Assembly (NCBI GenBank): GCA_002431865.1
Contig: DJEI01000064.1
Location: 1 to 34,328, forward strand
Source: Lachnospiraceae bacterium UBA5902
GTDB taxonomy: Bacteria; Bacillota; Clostridia; Lachnospirales; Lachnospiraceae
Length of the DNA: 34,328 nt
Direction: 5' to 3'
The translations under genes and the position numbers were made by a program. Below, one piece after another: positions 8,498 to 15,710 of this stretch; the first letter of the stretch is position 1; the number at the start of each line of letters is the position of its first letter. The notes under the pieces are model-generated. The model saw nothing but the letters and a program-made list of their open reading frames with translations, was not told where the DNA came from and did no database searches.

Positions 8498-8923
8498 TTA
8501 TTTTTCTGTCAGATACTGGATCATACCAGGTCCAAGTGCATCGGTCGGTCGCTGCATAAATCCATGTTTTTCATAAAATGGTTCTCTGCCCTTGGCACAC
8601 ATCAGACATAACATCATCGTGCTTCCCTCTTCCCGCAGAGATTCCACATACGCTTTCAGTTTCTGTATGATCTGTGAGCCAATACCCTGTGCCTGCACCT
8701 GCGGAATCACAATCAGATCCTGAATATAGCACACCACGGCGCCATCTCCAACAATGCGTCCCATACCGACAACCTGTCCGTCCGTATCGACCGCTTTTAC
8801 CTTATACAGACAATTCGCAAGGGCATGCGCCGCCTGCCTGTCTGTCAGTTTTTTCCAGCCAACCTTCTCCCGAAGCGTCAGATACTCTTCCAGAGAAATA
8901 TCATTTTCAATGAGTGTTATCAT
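8498..8923 (-). CDS. GNAT family N-acetyltransferase
   Basis: This 141-aa protein has the GNAT fold. Residues around QDLIVIPQVQAQGIGSQII hold the acetyl-CoA pyrophosphate-binding motif A (Q-x-x-G-x-G). Near the C-terminus, FYEKHGFMQRP is the usual β5-α4 region ending in G-F. Substrate is unknown; family members acetylate amines of small molecules or proteins. The ATG at 8923 has GAAGGA about 9 nt upstream. It lies 32 nt after hisF and is probably the last gene of that operon, though nothing in the sequence ties it to histidine synthesis. Confidence 0.88.
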   Translation of the reverse strand: MITLIENDISLEEYLTLREKVGWKKLTDRQAAHALANCLYKVKAVDTDGQVVGMGRIVGDGAVVCYIQDLIVIPQVQAQGIGSQIIQKLKAYVESLREEGSTMMLCLMCAKGREPFYEKHGFMQRPTDALGPGMIQYLTEK

Positions 8924-8955
8924 GTTTTAAGTCCTTCTTCTACCGTCGTATATCA

Positions 8956-9717
8956 CTACATACGCATCGGGATTCCCCGCTCCGCCAGATATGCTTTGAG
9001 ATCCATGATCTCAAGCTCCTTGTAGTGGAACAGAGATGCTGCAAGTGCTGCGTCTGCTTTTCCCTCTGTCAGTGCATCATAGAAATGCTCCTTTGTTCCT
9101 GCACCGCCGGACGCAATTACCGGAACGGATACATTTTCGGCGATCAGTCTGGTCAACTCCACATCGTAGCCTGCCTTCGTGCCATCACAGTCCATGCTCG
9201 TAAGCAGAATCTCGCCGGCACCAAGCTTATCTGCCTGCATCGCCCACTCGATCGCATCGAGTCCGGTATCGACACGTCCACCATTCTTATATACATTCCA
9301 GCCGCTTCCATCTTCTCTTCTTCTCGCATCAATCGCAACAACCACACACTGGCTGCCGAACTTATCTGCGGCATCACTGATCAGACGTGGTGTATTGATG
9401 GCGGATGAATTGATACTGATCTTGTCCGCACCCTCACGTAAGATCGCCTTGAAATCATCAACCGTACGGATACCACCGCCAACGGTAAACGGAATAAACA
9501 CGGTCTCCGCAACCTTCCGCACCATATCGATCACGATGTTTCTCGAATCCGAAGATGCTGTAATATCCAGAAATACAAGCTCATCCGCACCCGCCTTATC
9601 ATAGGCTGCACCAACTGCAACCGGATCGCCTGCATCTTTTAAATTCACAAAATTGATACCCTTTACAACCCTGCCATTGTTGACATCCAGACAAGGAATA
9701 ATTCTCTTTGTATGCAT
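8956..9717 (-). CDS. hisF: Imidazole glycerol phosphate synthase subunit HisF
   Basis: HisF is the cyclase (TIM-barrel) subunit of IGP synthase. It uses ammonia from HisH to turn PRFAR into imidazole glycerol phosphate and AICAR, linking histidine and purine synthesis. The 253-aa product has the N-terminal [15 protein letters not shown] with the catalytic Asp, the second catalytic Asp in VVAIDARR, and phosphate-binding loops such as VGGGIRT and ASGGAGT. Length matches the family. ATG at 9717 follows GGGAGGA. hisH lies 21 nt upstream. Confidence 0.97.
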   Translation of the reverse strand: MHTKRIIPCLDVNNGRVVKGINFVNLKDAGDPVAVGAAYDKAGADELVFLDITASSDSRNIVIDMVRKVAETVFIPFTVGGGIRTVDDFKAILREGADKISINSSAINTPRLISDAADKFGSQCVVVAIDARRREDGSGWNVYKNGGRVDTGLDAIEWAMQADKLGAGEILLTSMDCDGTKAGYDVELTRLIAENVSVPVIASGGAGTKEHFYDALTEGKADAALAASLFHYKELEIMDLKAYLAERGIPMRM

Positions 9718-9738
9718 ACTCTCTTCCTCCCTCGTCTC

Positions 9739-10344
9739 TTATAAGTGTATAAAGTTATCCAATATCTTCAGTCCTACCGTTGAACTCTTCTCCGGATGGA
9801 ACTGACAAGCAAACACATTTCCCTTTTCCACGGAAGCGTGAATATCCACGGAATAATGTGTCCGCGCCGCAACATCTGCTTCATCTTTGGATTTCAGGTA
9901 ATACGAATGCACGAAATATACATATGGATGTTCCTCGACACCGGCAAATAATTTCGCACCCGGTGTAATATCGAGGGAATTCCATCCAATCTGTGGCACC
10001 TTCAGATCCGGTGCATCCGGAATCCGTAAAATCTCGCCATCCAAGATACCAAGCCCGGTCGCCCCAGGGCTTTCCTCACTCGTCTTATACAGAAGCTGTA
10101 AGCCAAGGCAGATTCCAAGAAATGGAGTCCCGGCATCTACCACATCGTAAATAACCTGATCCAGCTTGTACTCCCGCAGCTTACCCATCGCATCGCCAAA
10201 GCTTCCCACGCCTGGCAGGATCACCTTGTCACACGATAAGATCAGATCTTTATCCCGCGTGATCACGGCTTCTTCGCCCAGATAATGCACTGCTTTTTCT
10301 ACACTTTTAATGTTGCCTGCATCGTAATCTAAAATTGCTATCAT
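9739..10344 (-). CDS. hisH: Imidazole glycerol phosphate synthase subunit HisH
   Basis: HisH is the class I glutamine amidotransferase that feeds ammonia to HisF. The 201-aa product has the nucleophile Cys79 in FLGICLGLQLL and the His183/Glu185 pair in FHPEKSS; the oxyanion region PGVGSFG is also present. The ATG at 10344 is chosen because it begins the family start MIAILDYDAGN and has GAGGA 7-8 nt upstream. A longer in-frame reading would overlap the upstream gene. Other his genes are not in this window, so the histidine pathway is split or encoded elsewhere. Confidence 0.96.
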   Translation of the reverse strand: MIAILDYDAGNIKSVEKAVHYLGEEAVITRDKDLILSCDKVILPGVGSFGDAMGKLREYKLDQVIYDVVDAGTPFLGICLGLQLLYKTSEESPGATGLGILDGEILRIPDAPDLKVPQIGWNSLDITPGAKLFAGVEEHPYVYFVHSYYLKSKDEADVAARTHYSVDIHASVEKGNVFACQFHPEKSSTVGLKILDNFIHL

Positions 10345-10388
10345 TGTTTCATCCTCTGTCACATTTATACGGTCAATAGTTGCATTTA

Positions 10389-11912
10389 TTACTGTCCCTG
10401 CGCATCCGTCGGAGTTTCTGTCTCCGCTGCTTTTGCGCCAAGCTCCGACAAGGTCTTGGTATACTCCTGTCCCTCCATCGCTAAGATCTGGTATGCTGTT
10501 TCCTCCGTGATACCATAAGTATTCCACAGGGCATTTATAATCTTATCCCGGCAGGAATCAATATCTTTCACAATATCAAGCTCTACCGCCTCATCGTAAT
10601 GCTCATCATATTTCTCGATTCCACGGAGCAGTGCATCGAGTGCTTTGTCCGCTCTGTCAAGCTTCATGTTATTCTCGTAGGATTCGTAGAGCCGTTCCAC
10701 ATACATGACAGTATAGATACGGTCTTTCAAATCCTGATCTTTTTCCTTTACCTCCACGCCAGATACTTCGTCATATGCCAGACGATATCGCTGCCGTTCG
10801 AAATAATTCGCCGCTTTCTTGATTACCTGCGAATAGTTAAACCGGTTCGTGCCGAGCACGACTCCGGCTGCAAGCGCAAAAAACAGCACAAATACGACAA
10901 TGACGGTCGGTGTTGAAACCTTTTTCTGATCTTTTTCCGCTTCGAGTTCTGCCGCATAGGCTTCATCTTTTTGTCGTTTTTTGTCGGCTTTTTCCTTCTG
11001 TTTTGCTTTATCCTTCGCCTGCTTCGCAGTAAGCAGCTCCTGCTTGGCTGCGTCCTTTTCTTCTTTTTTCGCTTCCCGTTCTGCCTGTTTTTTCTTCTTT
11101 TCGGCTTCCCTCTTCGCTTTCTTCTCCTCGAACAAAGCTTCCTCTTCTAAGTCATCCTCATCCGGCTCACCGAAAAGGATCTCGGAAATCGTTTTCTTTT
11201 TGTGCTCTGTCTCTTCTTCCTCGATCTCCGCTTTTTTCTTCTCTGCTTTTTTCCGCGGCTGCTTCACCTTTTTTGCCGGTTTCTCTGGTTTTTCTCCGAT
11301 ATCCTCGATATCATCCAGATCTCCATTTAATAAACTTTCTGCCATAGAGGACTGTAACAATGCATCCAGACTATCCTCATCTGCCGTATATGGGCTTTTC
11401 GCTTTGTCTGTCGTCTCTTCCGCTTTGTCTGTCGTCTCTTCCGCTTCGTTGTATCCGAGATTCATCGGATCCAGCAGAGATTCATCAAACACGCCCTCTG
11501 GCAGCGCAGTATCTTCCTGCATCTGCATATCTGCTTCGCCAAACACATCAGTATCGTCCGTCTGCGCCACCTGCTCTTCCTGTGGCGGTTCTGGCTTCAC
11601 ATTCTCCTGATTTGCCTTCTCTATCAGGGCGTCCAGATTCATGTCATCTGTCTCCTGTTCCTGCAGCTTCTTCTTTACGACCGGATTGGCTCCTGCGTCC
11701 AGCTTTGTGATATCGACATCGTCAAAATCAATATCATCGAAATCCAGGTCTCCAAGATCCATGCCATCTAAATGATCCAGTTCATCGAGAGAAATGTCAT
11801 CCATATCATCTGCATCGACATCTACGCCGGAATCTATATCAATATTCTCATTCAATTCTCCATCCATCGATGATAATTCATCCAACAGACTATCCAGATT
11901 GTTCTCGTCCAA
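10389..11912 (-). CDS. Large acidic/lysine-rich single-pass membrane protein, unknown function
   Basis: A 507-aa protein I do not recognise. Residues 1-75 are very acidic (Asp-rich runs such as DLDFDDIDFDDVD). Residues about 75-210 are acidic and disordered and include a perfect tandem repeat, EETTDKA twice. Residues about 210-330 are Lys/Glu/Ala-rich and likely coiled coil. One membrane segment lies at about 335-356. The last 150 residues are helical, with repeats vaguely like TPR (YFERQRYRLAYDEV). The start is TTG at 11912, supported by GGAGG with 6-nt spacing and no in-frame ATG nearby. It leads an operon with hisH, hisF and GNAT, with its own sigma-A promoter. A cytoplasmic N-terminus is suggested by the positive charges before the membrane segment. 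Confidence 0.85.
   Translation of the reverse strand: MDENNLDSLLDELSSMDGELNENIDIDSGVDVDADDMDDISLDELDHLDGMDLGDLDFDDIDFDDVDITKLDAGANPVVKKKLQEQETDDMNLDALIEKANQENVKPEPPQEEQVAQTDDTDVFGEADMQMQEDTALPEGVFDESLLDPMNLGYNEAEETTDKAEETTDKAKSPYTADEDSLDALLQSSMAESLLNGDLDDIEDIGEKPEKPAKKVKQPRKKAEKKKAEIEEEETEHKKKTISEILFGEPDEDDLEEEALFEEKKAKREAEKKKKQAEREAKKEEKDAAKQELLTAKQAKDKAKQKEKADKKRQKDEAYAAELEAEKDQKKVSTPTVIVVFVLFFALAAGVVLGTNRFNYSQVIKKAANYFERQRYRLAYDEVSGVEVKEKDQDLKDRIYTVMYVERLYESYENNMKLDRADKALDALLRGIEKYDEHYDEAVELDIVKDIDSCRDKIINALWNTYGITEETAYQILAMEGQEYTKTLSELGAKAAETETPTDAQGQ
11401..11442. repeat. 21-bp tandem duplication inside the acidic membrane protein gene
   Basis: Two identical 21-bp copies, GCTTTGTCTGTCGTCTCTTC plus C, in frame, encoding EETTDKA twice. 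A partial, diverged third copy follows. It is typical of replication slippage in a disordered protein segment. Confidence 0.9.
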
Positions 11913-11953
11913 AATGTTCCTCCATGTGTATCACAAATTCCACAGATAAAATT

Positions 11954-11982
11954 ATCATATCACATTCATTTCTCCAAGACAA
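11954..11982 (-). promoter_or_regulatory. Sigma-A promoter for the acidic protein-hisHF-GNAT operon
   Basis: TTGTCT (11982-11977), 17-bp spacer, TATGAT (11959-11954) on the minus strand, about 40 nt before the TTG start codon at 11912. No T-box or histidine leader is visible in the short leader. Confidence 0.65.
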
Positions 11983-12004
11983 GTAAAACCACTGCATACC
12001 AGCA

Positions 12005-12042
12005 CGCAAAAAGGCACCATACAAACTGCTGTATGGTGCCTG
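12005..12042 (-). terminator. Terminator after the Arg/Gly-rich protein gene
   Basis: An 11-bp stem, GGCACCATACA/TGTATGGTGCC, with a 6-nt loop and TTTTTGCG on the minus strand. It lies 6 nt past the stop codon at 12048. Confidence 0.85.
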
Positions 12043-12047
12043 CCTTT

Positions 12048-12596
12048 TTATTCCCAATCATCAAAATCCTCATAATCATCATACGCGCCATTGGCATAGT
12101 TCTTCGTATAATTGATATTACTTGACCGCTTCTGCTTTGGCTGCGGACGACTGGATTCCCGTTTTTTGTTGTTCTGCTTCTTCTTAACCGATTTCTGTTC
12201 CTTCTCTAAGCGCATCTGGACTTTGTTTTTGTCCGGAATTGCGATCGTCGGCTTACTCTCCTTTGGACGGGATGGCTTGCTTCTTCTGCCTCTGTCTTCC
12301 TCATCCTCATCCTTTTTCGGAAACTTAGGAGCACCTCCGTAGTTTCGGTTTGGACGCTCATTTCTCGGTGGTCTGTCTCCATATGGTCTGTCACCGTATG
12401 ATTTCTCTCCGTATGACCGGTTTCCATTTCCTCGCTGTGGTCTGTCTCCACCTGCCTGCCGGTCACCTCTCGGTACACCGGAACGATCTGATTTCTGGAA
12501 TCTTGTTCCTCCACCCGGTCGTTTCTCCCGATCAAAATATTTTCCTTGTCCTCTGTTCATGCTGGAACCACCTTCTCTTGTTCCTTCCGTTGCCAC
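12048..12596 (-). CDS. Intrinsically disordered Arg/Gly/Tyr/Lys-rich protein, unknown function
   Basis: A 182-aa protein of low complexity without a recognisable globular domain. Residues 13-95 are rich in Arg, Gly, Asp and Tyr, with repeats such as SYGEKSYGDRPYGDRP that resemble RNA-binding RGG/YG regions. The middle is very basic (KKKQNNKKRESSRPQ). The last 12 residues are acidic and aromatic (YDDYEDFDDWE). The start is GTG at 12596 with AAAGGAG 8-9 nt upstream; an internal ATG 36 nt later is a weaker alternative. It follows spo0A by 39 nt on the same strand with no terminator between, so it is probably co-transcribed. Nucleic-acid binding is an inference from composition only. Confidence 0.75.
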   Translation of the reverse strand: MATEGTREGGSSMNRGQGKYFDREKRPGGGTRFQKSDRSGVPRGDRQAGGDRPQRGNGNRSYGEKSYGDRPYGDRPPRNERPNRNYGGAPKFPKKDEDEEDRGRRSKPSRPKESKPTIAIPDKNKVQMRLEKEQKSVKKKQNNKKRESSRPQPKQKRSSNINYTKNYANGAYDDYEDFDDWE

Positions 12597-12635
12597 GTCT
12601 TTATCTCCTTTCGTAACTTTGCATGGATTTTATTT

Positions 12636-13454
12636 TTAGCTTGCATGCATTTTATACTCAATCCTCAGCTTGTCCGCGATCAGGGCAATAAATTCGGAAT
12701 TCGTTGGTTTTCCTTTTCCTGCACTCACCGTATAGCCAAACATATCCTCGATCACTTCGATCTTGCCTCTTCCCCATGCAACTTCAATCGCATGACGGAT
12801 GGCACGCTCCACACTGCTGGACGTCGTCTTATATTTTTTCGCTATACTTGGATACAACAGCTTCGTTATATAATTGAGCATATTCATATCATTGACTGCC
12901 ATCATGATGCCCTCACGTATGTACTGATATCCCTTGATATGCGCCGGAATACCGATCTCACGGATGATCTCCGTTACATCGTTCTCCATCGTATGCATAC
13001 CATAATCATACACATTGTTGGCTGGCAGTTTGGTATCCTCATCCCCGCATCCTTCCATCGGCTCCCCAACCTTTGCAAAGTCTGCAATCTGTATAATTCG
13101 TTTTGCCAGTATCTTCGGATTACAAGGCTTCATCATATAATAATCTGCACCTAAATTGAATGCCATATTGATGATCCTGCTCGAACCCACCGTCGACAAG
13201 AAAATAATCTTCAGCTCCGCCAGTGACGGATTCTCCCGTAGCTGCTCTAATACCTCCAGTCCATCTACGTTGGTAATGAAAACATCCATCAGCAACACAT
13301 CCGGCTGTGCCTGCAGCACCTGGTCATACACCTCATTTCCATCCGCCGTACAGCAAACGATATCGAATCTCTCCCCATTATAGGCTTCTAACTGCCGGCC
13401 AAGCATCTCATACCCGGCATCCGCAATCATCACCCTGATTCTCTCCGTATTCAT
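12636..13454 (-). CDS. spo0A: Sporulation master regulator Spo0A
   Basis: Spo0A is the response regulator that commits Firmicutes cells to sporulation. This 272-aa protein has a receiver domain (1-120) with phospho-acceptor Asp57 (LLMDVF), Thr88 and Lys109-Pro (MMKP). The C-terminal Spo0A DNA-binding domain is intact ([45 protein letters not shown]). The acidic pocket reads IADAG where the family has IADDN, so one acidic residue is replaced by Ala13. ATG at 13454 follows GGGAGGA; a longer in-frame start has no such site. It has its own consensus sigma-A promoter and sits directly after a Spo0A paralogue and spoIVB, the conserved spoIVB-spo0A neighbourhood. Confidence 0.92.
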   Translation of the reverse strand: MNTERIRVMIADAGYEMLGRQLEAYNGERFDIVCCTADGNEVYDQVLQAQPDVLLMDVFITNVDGLEVLEQLRENPSLAELKIIFLSTVGSSRIINMAFNLGADYYMMKPCNPKILAKRIIQIADFAKVGEPMEGCGDEDTKLPANNVYDYGMHTMENDVTEIIREIGIPAHIKGYQYIREGIMMAVNDMNMLNYITKLLYPSIAKKYKTTSSSVERAIRHAIEVAWGRGKIEVIEDMFGYTVSAGKGKPTNSEFIALIADKLRIEYKMHAS

Positions 13455-13510
13455 ATTATCCTCCCCTTCTTGGAACCAACCTCCTATCAATCAAAATTAA
13501 CCATAGGAAG

Positions 13511-13539
13511 ATGATATAATTTCAAAATACCATTGTCAA
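13511..13539 (-). promoter_or_regulatory. Sigma-A promoter for spo0A
   Basis: TTGACA (13539-13534), 17-bp spacer, TATCAT (13516-13511) on the minus strand, about 57 nt before the spo0A start. Upstream is a weak CCACA...TGTGG hairpin (about 13547-13573) without a good T-run, so termination of the preceding gene is uncertain. No full TGTCGAA 0A box is seen. Confidence 0.75.
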
Positions 13540-13580
13540 GCGCATTTCCACAGAAATTTTCTTTTTGTGGATAATTTTGT

Positions 13581-14375
13581 CTACGCGCTTTTCATCTTCG
13601 ATTCAAGTCGTATTTTGTCGGCTATGAGTGCTATAAATTCCGAGTTTGTCGGCTTCAGCTTTCCCTGCTGCAATGTATATCCAAATAACTCATGCATCGT
13701 GTCGGAGTTGCCTCTGCTCCATGCCACCTCAATGGCATGCCGGATGGCCCGCTCCACACGGGATGGTGTCGTTGCGTATGCCTTTGCAATCGATGGATAG
13801 AGCTGCTTCGTGATGGAATCAAGGATATCCATATCCTGTACTGCCATCAGAATGGAGCTGCGAAGATACTGGTATCCCTTGATATGCGCGGGTACACCTA
13901 CCTCGTGAATGATTTCCGTAACCTTTACTTCGAGCTTCGTCTGCAATTCTTCGCCTGCATCCTCCGCCTGGCAGACACTCATCCCCGTCTGTTTGCCGCG
14001 CGCTAAGGACAGGATTTCCTTTTCCAGATCGAAATCGTTATATTCTTCATCAATAAAACGGACGAAAATATGATCGACATTTCCCCGGCATGTATTTTGT
14101 GCAAATCGAATCTGGCTGGCATTCCCCTGCAGCAGAAAGCGGTATCCACGGGTTCCCCATCCGTTAACCTCCTCCATCACTGCCAGTCCATCCAGATTCG
14201 GCAACAGGAAATCCAGCAAAATGACATTGGGATTTTGTGCGCGAATTGCCGAAACTGCGTTTCCGCCGTCTGAAATAATATCACACACGCAAATATCCTT
14301 ATTCTTTGCAAGCTGCTGTCTTAATTCCGTCGCTGCCTTTGTATCATGTTTTATGATAAGCACTTTTGTCTTCAT
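13581..14375 (-). CDS. Spo0A paralogue with degenerate receiver domain
   Basis: A 264-aa second Spo0A-type protein. The C-terminal DNA-binding domain is close to that of the neighbouring Spo0A ([42 protein letters not shown]). The receiver has drifted. Asp55 is kept (LLDFLLP), but the acidic pocket reads IIKHD, the conserved Thr is Gln83, and the conserved Lys-Pro is Arg106-Phe. It is therefore probably not phosphorylated in the normal way and may act constitutively or by dimerising with Spo0A (inference). ATG at 14375 follows AGGGGG; an upstream in-frame extension crosses the promoter. It has its own TATAAT promoter between spoIVB and this gene. Confidence 0.88.
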   Translation of the reverse strand: MKTKVLIIKHDTKAATELRQQLAKNKDICVCDIISDGGNAVSAIRAQNPNVILLDFLLPNLDGLAVMEEVNGWGTRGYRFLLQGNASQIRFAQNTCRGNVDHIFVRFIDEEYNDFDLEKEILSLARGKQTGMSVCQAEDAGEELQTKLEVKVTEIIHEVGVPAHIKGYQYLRSSILMAVQDMDILDSITKQLYPSIAKAYATTPSRVERAIRHAIEVAWSRGNSDTMHELFGYTLQQGKLKPTNSEFIALIADKIRLESKMKSA

Positions 14376-14409
14376 AAAACTATCCCCCTCTAATCTTGAT
14401 ATCAAAGAC

Positions 14410-14438
14410 ATTATAGTTTCATTATTTTGCGAGGGCAA
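14410..14438 (-). promoter_or_regulatory. Sigma-A promoter for the Spo0A paralogue
   Basis: TTGCCC (14438-14433), 17-bp spacer, consensus TATAAT (14415-14410), about 35 nt before the ATG. Just upstream lie TGTCGCA (14464-14458), one base away from the 0A box TGTCGAA, and an inverted repeat ATTGAC/GTCAAT (14471-14492). Confidence 0.72.
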
Positions 14439-14470
14439 TACATAATAAAACGCAAGTTGCGACAGTAAAT

Positions 14471-14492
14471 ATTGACAGCATTTTCGGTCAAT
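14471..14492. repeat. Inverted repeat between spoIVB and the Spo0A paralogue
   Basis: ATTGAC (14471-14476) and GTCAAT (14487-14492) with a 10-bp centre. It lies just after the spoIVB stop and upstream of the next promoter. It could be a weak 3' hairpin of spoIVB or a regulator-binding site. Confidence 0.4.
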
Positions 14493-14504
14493 TTTTCCCA
14501 TTTT

Positions 14505-15581
14505 TTACTGCATCATTTCTTCGATAAAAATGCCGTAGCCTCGTGTCGAATCGTTGACAAATACATGCGTCACTGCCCCGATCAGCCTGCCATCCTGCAG
14601 GATTGGTGTGCCACTCATTCCCTGCACGATTCCGCCGGTCAGAGAAAGCAGTGTCGAATCGGTTACCTTAAATTCCATACACCGTCCGTTCTCATTGTCA
14701 GAATCGACTGACACGATCTCGATTTCGTATTGTTTCGACTCCCCGGACACCGAGGAAAGCAGATACGCACATCCGACATGCACCTCGGATTTTCGTCCAA
14801 CTGCCACCCGTGTGTCCTGCATATGTGTCTTTTGCTGTCGTTTTGTCAGATATCCATGGATACCAAAGGCACTGTTTTCCTCCACTCGCCCGATCACATA
14901 CCGTCCGGTATAATTGATGATGCCCTCCAGCCGTCCCGGCTTATCCGCTTCCGGCTTTTTTATGCGCACGATCGTCGTCTCATACAACGCGCCATCGGAC
15001 ACGCGGAACATGATCCCTGTGTCGTTGTCGTTGATGCTGTGTCCAAGTGCGGCAAACCGTTCACCATCTGTATAGGTGATCGTGCCGATTCCTGAAATAT
15101 CATCCTTTACCCAGAGTCCAAGCGCATAGTCACCATCCTTTTTCTTCACCGGTGTCACTCGCACCGTCCGGTACTCATTTTCCCGGCAGACACGGAGCAG
15201 CAGCTCATGTCCTTCGCTTTGCTGTACCAGCTCCAGCATTGATTTTTTATCATCCACACTCTGTCCGTTGATACGCATTACATAATCGCCAGGCAATAAC
15301 AGATTCTCACATGGGTTGCATGTGTTCCCCTGTTCATCCACAACCGAATTGACGCCGATCACCATTACACCTTTTGTTTTTACATAGATTCCAACGGGTT
15401 CTCCCGACGGACAGACCATGCATTCGGTCTTCCCTTTACTTGATACAACCGGCAGGGAATCCGCCTGCGTCTCCGCATCCGTATCTCCTCCCTTTGCGAA
15501 CAGGAACTCCCGGTTGTGATACCCTAAGATGCCAAGCACCATCAGCAACAGTACAACTAAAAAGATTCGATACCTTCTCAC
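14505..15581 (-). CDS. spoIVB: SpoIVB signalling serine peptidase
   Basis: SpoIVB is made in the forespore, crosses into the intermembrane space and cleaves SpoIVFA to trigger pro-sigma-K processing. The 358-aa product has an N-terminal membrane segment (about 5-20), a PDZ domain (about 65-140; GVMVIGV, LLPGDYVMRINGQSV) and an S55-type peptidase domain. His181 (ALGHS), Asp308 and Ser323 (GMSGTPI) have the same mutual spacing as the His236/Asp363/Ser378 triad of the Bacillus enzyme. The start is GTG at 15581 with GGAGGA 7 nt upstream; the nearby ATG is out of frame. A terminator separates it from recN. A sigma-G/F promoter is expected but I could not identify one with confidence. Confidence 0.96.
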   Translation of the reverse strand: MRRYRIFLVVLLLMVLGILGYHNREFLFAKGGDTDAETQADSLPVVSSKGKTECMVCPSGEPVGIYVKTKGVMVIGVNSVVDEQGNTCNPCENLLLPGDYVMRINGQSVDDKKSMLELVQQSEGHELLLRVCRENEYRTVRVTPVKKKDGDYALGLWVKDDISGIGTITYTDGERFAALGHSINDNDTGIMFRVSDGALYETTIVRIKKPEADKPGRLEGIINYTGRYVIGRVEENSAFGIHGYLTKRQQKTHMQDTRVAVGRKSEVHVGCAYLLSSVSGESKQYEIEIVSVDSDNENGRCMEFKVTDSTLLSLTGGIVQGMSGTPILQDGRLIGAVTHVFVNDSTRGYGIFIEEMMQ

Positions 15582-15645
15582 ATCGCTTCCTCCTCTCCTG
15601 ATTTCATTTCTTTATTTCAAATCGCTTAATTGCTTATGATTTGTG

Positions 15646-15684
15646 CTATAAAAAAGAGTACATAGATTCCTCCATGTACTCTTA
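15646..15684 (-). terminator. Terminator of the asp23-recN operon
   Basis: AAGAGTACAT and ATGTACTCTT pair around a 10-nt loop, followed by TTTTTTATAG on the minus strand. It lies about 27 nt past the recN stop. Confidence 0.85.
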
Positions 15685-15710
15685 GTATCGAATAATTCAT
15701 TCTATGTAAT

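Noticed and set aside
10981..11610. A 209-codon plus-strand open frame, Ser/Phe-rich
   Set aside because: It is the antisense of the Lys/Glu/Asp-rich gene; its composition is that of a reverse complement and it lacks a ribosome binding site.
13156..13454. The canonical Spo0A as a pseudogene because of the altered acidic pocket
   Set aside because: Asp57, Thr88, Lys109 and the whole DNA-binding domain are kept, and promoter and ribosome binding site are strong; one changed pocket residue does not make it non-functional.
13547..13573. CCACA...TGTGG hairpin as terminator of the Spo0A paralogue
   Set aside because: The stem is short and not followed by a T-run on the minus strand; too weak to call.
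15582..15645. Sigma-G or sigma-F promoter for spoIVB
   Set aside because: Expected from the family, but no pair of boxes with the right spacing could be identified with confidence.
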